Part shown: piece by piece, positions 6,008-8,778 of the stretch
Position numbering within the stretch: position 1 is the first letter of the stretch
How the letters are laid out: every line of letters begins with the position of its first letter
Origin: Spirochaetes bacterium ADurb.Bin110
GTDB lineage: Bacteria > Spirochaetota > Spirochaetia > Treponematales > Rectinemataceae
Assembly: GCA_002070755.1 (NCBI GenBank)
Contig: MWDY01000004.1
Span: 1-8,778 of the forward strand
DNA length: 8,778 bases
Direction of reading: 5' to 3'
Notes under the pieces: generated by a model
What the model was told of the DNA's origin: nothing
Seen by the model: the letters and a program-made list of their open reading frames with translations, nothing else
Databases searched by the model: none
Program-made: the position numbers and the translations under genes

Positions 6008-7300
6008 TCAATAGCATTGTGAGGCAACGCCCTCGAGGTAATTCAAAGCTTCCATATACTTGTCGGGGTTCTTTAGTATGCGCTGTAAAGCTACAAACTC
6101 TGCATCGCCACCAACCGCGGGCGGTGCCAGGTCGGAGCCATCGAATACGAAGCTCGTCGCTTGCGTAAGCTGCCTTGCCTCTTTGGAGGTCAGAAGCGGA
6201 TAAACAGAAAGGTCTACGTTTTTGTTTGGAGACACAACAGCGCCCTTCTTGGCAGATGCCCAGATCGTGTTGGCTTCTTTTCCAGCTAGGAAGCGCATAA
6301 GCGAGACAACTTCTGGCCGATTGGAGAAAACTACGGCAAGATCACCACCGCCTACAACCGGTTTGCCCAATTTTGGATCAATCGAGGGGAAGTCGAAGAA
6401 ATCGTAATCTTTGCCAGGCGTAAGGTTTGGAAAATTCTGTGCAGCAAAGGACGACATAAAGCCACCTTCATAGTACATTTCTGCTGCGGCATTCGGCCTG
6501 AGTACTTCATTGAATCCATCGATGAAGCCAGTTGAAAGTGCGCCATCCGCTCCTCCCGCGAGCTTCTTTTCCGTAGGCGTTACAAGCTCTATGAAACGCT
6601 TTATCGCTGTAACTACAGTAGGATCAGTCCACTTCACCTCATGAGTCACATGGAGCTTCATATACATGTCTGGACCAGCCGTTCTCACATAGATATTTTC
6701 GAACCAATCGGTAAGAGTCCATCCATCTTGAGCTCCAATGGCGATCGGCTTCTTCCCTGCAGCGACATATTTGTCCGCTATCTTGAGTAGATCTTCCCAT
6801 GTATCAGGCGTTTTGACTCCGAGGCTGGCGAAAGATGCAGGTTTGTACCAGAATGTGCTCTTCGAATTGGCCTTTACAATAAGCCCATAGAACTTGCCAT
6901 CCACCGTCCCTAGGTCGATCCAAGCCTTTCCGTAGTTAGCATCGAGCAAAGAAGTGGGGAGTATGTCGTCCTTCTGACCCTGATTGAGGGGAGTGAGGAC
7001 CCCCTGGCGAGCATAATTGGCTACTTCGCCAGGCCGCGGAAGAATTGCAATGTCTGGAGGATTGGAGCTTGCAACGCGCGATTTAAGGACAACAGTCGAA
7101 TCTCGGTTACCCTCATAGGAATAAGGGATTCCTGTTTCCTCCGTGAATTTATCCAGCACCTCGCGTAAACCCGCCTCCTCATCGCCACCCCATGTGGCAA
7201 GAATTGTTACTGGCTTAGTCGAGGCTGTGGCACTCTTGCCCTGTGCCCATGAGCTGAAGGCCACTAACAACATTAATAAAATGACTAATGTTCGTTTCAT
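6008..7300 (-). CDS. ABC transporter sugar-binding protein (extracellular solute-binding family 1)
   Basis: This is a 430-residue periplasmic binding protein. The start at 7300 is fixed by a strong AAAGGAGGTT site six bases upstream; seven extra in-frame codons upstream are rejected. Residues 1-20 are a signal peptide (MKRTLVILLMLLVAFSSWAQ) cut after SWA, without a lipobox cysteine, so it is soluble in the periplasm of a diderm. The mature protein has the family-1 pattern: VTILATWGGDEEAGLREVLDKFTEETGI near the start, PPDIAILPRPGEVANYARQGVLTPL, YGLIVKANSKSTFWYKPASFASLGVKTPDTWEDLLKIADK, and a late MRFLAGKEANTIWA segment. The AILPRPGEVANYARQGVLTPL and GLIVKANSKSTFWY blocks recall alpha-glucoside-type (AglE-like) binding proteins. 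It is first in the transporter gene order and has its own promoter. The specific oligosaccharide is unknown. Confidence 0.95.
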   Translation of the reverse strand: MKRTLVILLMLLVAFSSWAQGKSATASTKPVTILATWGGDEEAGLREVLDKFTEETGIPYSYEGNRDSTVVLKSRVASSNPPDIAILPRPGEVANYARQGVLTPLNQGQKDDILPTSLLDANYGKAWIDLGTVDGKFYGLIVKANSKSTFWYKPASFASLGVKTPDTWEDLLKIADKYVAAGKKPIAIGAQDGWTLTDWFENIYVRTAGPDMYMKLHVTHEVKWTDPTVVTAIKRFIELVTPTEKKLAGGADGALSTGFIDGFNEVLRPNAAAEMYYEGGFMSSFAAQNFPNLTPGKDYDFFDFPSIDPKLGKPVVGGGDLAVVFSNRPEVVSLMRFLAGKEANTIWASAKKGAVVSPNKNVDLSVYPLLTSKEARQLTQATSFVFDGSDLAPPAVGGDAEFVALQRILKNPDKYMEALNYLEGVASQCY

Positions 7301-7354
7301 TCCGAACCTCCTTTCCTGCATCCTGGCTCAAAGGCCTACGATGCGGATAGCTTT

Positions 7355-7383
7355 AGAATATACCATAATATGGAAGTTGTCAA
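7355..7383 (-). promoter_or_regulatory. Promoter of the sugar-uptake operon
   Basis: On the minus strand a perfect TTGACA -35 (7378-7383) is followed after 17 bases by TATTCT (7355-7360). An alternative -10, TATATT, with an extended TGG in front, sits at a 15-base spacing (7357-7362). Transcription would start about 45-50 bases before the binding-protein ATG. Operator-like sites overlap the -10 and lie just upstream of the -35. Confidence 0.7.
7356..7365 (-). promoter_or_regulatory. Operator-like site over the -10 of the uptake promoter
   Basis: The minus strand reads TGGTATATTC, 8 of 10 matching the consensus TGRTATAYCA drawn from the other two sites. It covers the -10 element, so a bound repressor would block RNA polymerase. 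An adjoining small palindrome, CCATAATATGG (7363-7373), extends the symmetry. Confidence 0.5.
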
Positions 7384-7405
7384 ATGGATATTATATATTA
7401 TATTA

Positions 7406-7415
7406 TGATATACCA
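7406..7415 (-). promoter_or_regulatory. Operator-like site upstream of the uptake promoter
   Basis: The minus strand reads TGGTATATCA, a near-perfect 10-base palindrome of the GntR-operator kind. Its centre is about 50 bases from the site over the -10, close to five helical turns, which would suit cooperative binding or a small loop. The larger flanks AAATGG (7382-7387) and CCATTT (7413-7418) are inverted repeats of each other. Confidence 0.55.
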
Positions 7416-7423
7416 TTTAGAGA

Positions 7424-8539
7424 TTAGGTGGATTGGCCTCGAATAAGATCCGCTGGAATGTAGACCTTCGAATTTTCTTGCCCATTTCCTAAAATTTGGG
7501 CGTGAACGATATCGAGAGCTTTTTGTCCAATCTCATATTCGCGCTGCTTGAGGTGAGTAAAAGACGGTGGCAGATAGCAATTCGTAGGACAATCAAAACA
7601 GACTATCGCAATATCCTCTGGTACCTTTAGGCCCAGGCTACGAGCTGCCTCGCGTACAAGAAGAGCGCCTTCATACTCGACAGAGAAGACAGCATCGATA
7701 TCAGGGTGCGCAGAAAGGTACTCACGCATCTGGGAAAGATTAGCCTCGGCCTGCTCACAAGAAATGGTTCCATAGCGGAAGCTATCCACATAGGTTGTCC
7801 ATAGGTCAGTATCTAAGGGTAGACCATGCTCAGCCAGGGCTTCAACGAATCCCTCGCGTCTTTCCTCGATGGCTGAGGTATCCTTTATCGGGCCCGAAAC
7901 AAAGGCGATACGCTGCCGTCCAATATCTATAAGATGGCTGACCCCAATCTTTGCCGCCTCCGTGTTATTGGTTCCCACGAAAGAAGCTGCAAGACCTCGA
8001 AGCCGGCGGTCCACGAAACTCATCGGCCTATGCTCGAGGACGAGCCTTAACACTGATGGATTATAGTTCTCTCCATGCACAGGCAGCACTATGATACCGT
8101 CGACATTCATCTGGCTTAGATGTTTTATTGCCTTCTCCTCCAGCTCAGGTCGGTCGAGCGTACGGCATAAGATGAGCCCGTACCCGAGTTCCCTACACCT
8201 GTCTTCTATTCCAAAGAGAAGGCCAAGTCCGAATGTTTCGGAGAAATCAGGCATTATAAGGCCAATGTTCTTGCCTAAAAGACCAATGTCTGCCCTTTTT
8301 GCAGCTATTTCTGGCCGAGCGACGAAAGAGCCCTTGCCTGGAAAACGCTCGATGATTTTATTCCCCGCGAGGAGTTCGAGGGCATGCTTGCTCGTTATGC
8401 GGCTTACAGAAAAACGAGAAGACAACTCCTTTTCAGAAGGCACCCGGTCGCCAGGCAAAAGCCTGCCGCTGCTTATGTCGGCAAGAATTGAATCGTAAAT
8501 CCTTCGGTACATTGGCTGGGCGCCTTGATCATTGTTCAT
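7424..8539 (-). CDS. GntR/LacI hybrid transcriptional repressor (AraR type)
   Basis: This is a 371-residue sugar-responsive regulator. Residues about 9-75 are a GntR winged helix-turn-helix (MYRRIYDSILADISSGRLLPGDRVPSE...LSSRFSVSRITSKHALELLAGNKIIERFPGKGSFV). The rest is a LacI/periplasmic-binding-type ligand domain (NIGLIMPDFSETF, VDGIIVLPV, FVDRRLRGLAASFVGTNN, GRQRIAFVSGP, VPEDIAIVCFD, TRLKQ-like THLKQREYEIG). This GntR-plus-LacI layout is that of Bacillus AraR. The start is placed at 8539, nine bases after GAGGA (8549-8553); the ATG at 8545 is only three bases from it but remains possible. The gene lies upstream of the uptake operon on the same strand. Matching operator-like sites at both promoters suggest autoregulation and repression of the transporter, with a sugar ligand as inducer. 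The VCFD motif has Cys where VGFD is usual. The ligand is unknown. Confidence 0.93.
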   Translation of the reverse strand: MNNDQGAQPMYRRIYDSILADISSGRLLPGDRVPSEKELSSRFSVSRITSKHALELLAGNKIIERFPGKGSFVARPEIAAKRADIGLLGKNIGLIMPDFSETFGLGLLFGIEDRCRELGYGLILCRTLDRPELEEKAIKHLSQMNVDGIIVLPVHGENYNPSVLRLVLEHRPMSFVDRRLRGLAASFVGTNNTEAAKIGVSHLIDIGRQRIAFVSGPIKDTSAIEERREGFVEALAEHGLPLDTDLWTTYVDSFRYGTISCEQAEANLSQMREYLSAHPDIDAVFSVEYEGALLVREAARSLGLKVPEDIAIVCFDCPTNCYLPPSFTHLKQREYEIGQKALDIVHAQILGNGQENSKVYIPADLIRGQST

Positions 8540-8557
8540 TTTCATAAGTCCTCGAGA

Positions 8558-8581
8558 ATTGATATATCATTTTATATCAAT
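8558..8581. promoter_or_regulatory. Operator of the repressor gene (autoregulation)
   Basis: A perfect 9-bp inverted repeat, ATTGATATA (8558-8566) and TATATCAAT (8573-8581), is separated by six bases. Inside it lies the exact palindrome TGATATATCA (8560-8569), which matches the operator-like sites at 7406-7415 and 7356-7365. It overlaps the repressor's own promoter. Confidence 0.65.
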
Positions 8582-8587
8582 AGTCAA
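8559..8587 (-). promoter_or_regulatory. Promoter of the repressor gene
   Basis: On the minus strand TTGACT (8582-8587) is a good -35. TATCAA (8559-8564) follows at a 17-base spacing but would start transcription inside the ribosome site. The better -10 may be the extended form TGATATAAA, with TATAAA at 8571-8576, which leaves a leader of about 20 bases. Both options lie within the operator. Confidence 0.55.
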
Positions 8588-8710
8588 GGCAAGGAGATTA
8601 ATAGAGCTCAATCTTGGAACTTCACAAGCATCTAATTAAGACAGCCACGAAGCGAATAATCTCTTGAGCCACATTGCTATTTCTACGAATGATTTTTATG
8701 AAGGGTTGAA

Positions 8711-8717
8711 TAAAAAA
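8711..8717 (-). terminator. T run ending the 5S rRNA transcript
   Basis: Directly after the 5S 3' end the minus strand reads GGCTTTTTTA. The closing helix of the 5S with this T run would act as an intrinsic terminator and keep rRNA transcription from reading into the repressor gene about 170 bases on. The rest of the gap (8588-8710) shows no gene. Confidence 0.45.
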
Positions 8718-8778
8718 GCCTGGCGACGACCTACTCTTCCACCGATTGGCAGTACCATCGGCGTTGGAGGGCTTAACT
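8717..8778 (-). rRNA. rrf: 5S ribosomal RNA, 3' part
   Basis: Read on the minus strand, the sequence begins AGTTAAGCCCTCCAACGCC, continues GATGGTACTGCC and GAAGAGTAGGTCGTCGCCAGGC. These are the conserved loop-C (GTTAAGC), helix and 3'-terminal parts of bacterial 5S rRNA. About half of the roughly 115-base molecule is inside the window; the 5' half lies beyond 8778. It probably ends an rRNA operon transcribed toward the repressor gene. Confidence 0.93.

Noticed and set aside
7382..7418. AT-rich inverted repeat as a terminator for the repressor gene
   Set aside because: The arms (AAATGG/CCATTT plus a bulged ATAT) are weak, no T run follows, and the stretch is better explained as operator and promoter DNA.
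8091..8498. 135-codon plus-strand open frame
   Set aside because: It is antisense to the well-supported repressor gene, has no recognisable domain, and reads as Ser/Pro/Arg-rich shadow sequence.
1..8778. Search for CRISPR array, transposase, integrase, toxin-antitoxin or defence genes
   Set aside because: No repeated spacer pattern, terminal inverted repeats or matching protein motifs were seen on either strand.

Overview
The window is two unrelated-looking blocks of bacterial DNA joined near position 2445. The left block (1 to about 2445) is AT-rich, by eye roughly 40% GC. The right block (about 2445 to 8778) is nearer 50% GC and uses different codons. Both genes that meet at the join have lost their C-terminal halves or tails at the same place. 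The join is therefore either a recombination or insertion boundary, or a chimeric assembly of two genomes. The organism cannot be fixed from this sequence alone. Cleavable signal peptides without a lipobox on the secreted proteins, including the sugar-binding protein, suggest a diderm. The 5S rRNA end and gene style would suit a spirochaete, but that is only a guess.

Left block: the last 36 codons of a plus-strand gene (possibly cytidylate-kinase-like) end at 111. They are followed by a very strong hairpin terminator at 113-144, shared with a convergent gene. The minus strand then carries a 196-residue secreted protein of unknown function (186-776) and, upstream of it, an inositol-monophosphatase family enzyme (900-1685). 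A 316-base divergent intergenic region separates that enzyme from a plus-strand ATP-grasp gene starting at 2002. The ATP-grasp gene keeps its N-terminal Rossmann-like domain but runs into foreign sequence after about 147 residues.

Right block: this is a complete-looking carbohydrate-uptake locus on the minus strand, apart from its last gene. Read in the direction of transcription (8778 down to 2435) it contains the 3' end of a 5S rRNA, a GntR/LacI hybrid repressor of the AraR type (7424-8539), a periplasmic sugar-binding protein (6008-7300), two MalF/MalG-type permeases (5031-5939 and 4129-5034), and a GH38-like / DUF5054-like glycoside hydrolase cut off at its C-terminus (2435-4132). The two permeases and the hydrolase are linked by 4-base ATGA stop/start overlaps. 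No ATPase is present, so the transporter presumably borrows a shared one.

Regulation can be read from the sequence. Near-palindromes of the form TGRTATAYCA lie on the promoter of the binding-protein gene (two copies, about 50 bases apart) and on the repressor's own promoter (one copy inside a larger perfect inverted repeat). The simple model is that the repressor shuts off itself and the uptake operon until a sugar ligand releases it. The binding protein takes up an oligosaccharide, the permeases import it, and the cytoplasmic hydrolase cleaves it. A 7-bp GC-rich hairpin between the binding-protein and permease genes would let the former be made in excess. I found no phage, transposase, CRISPR or defence system.
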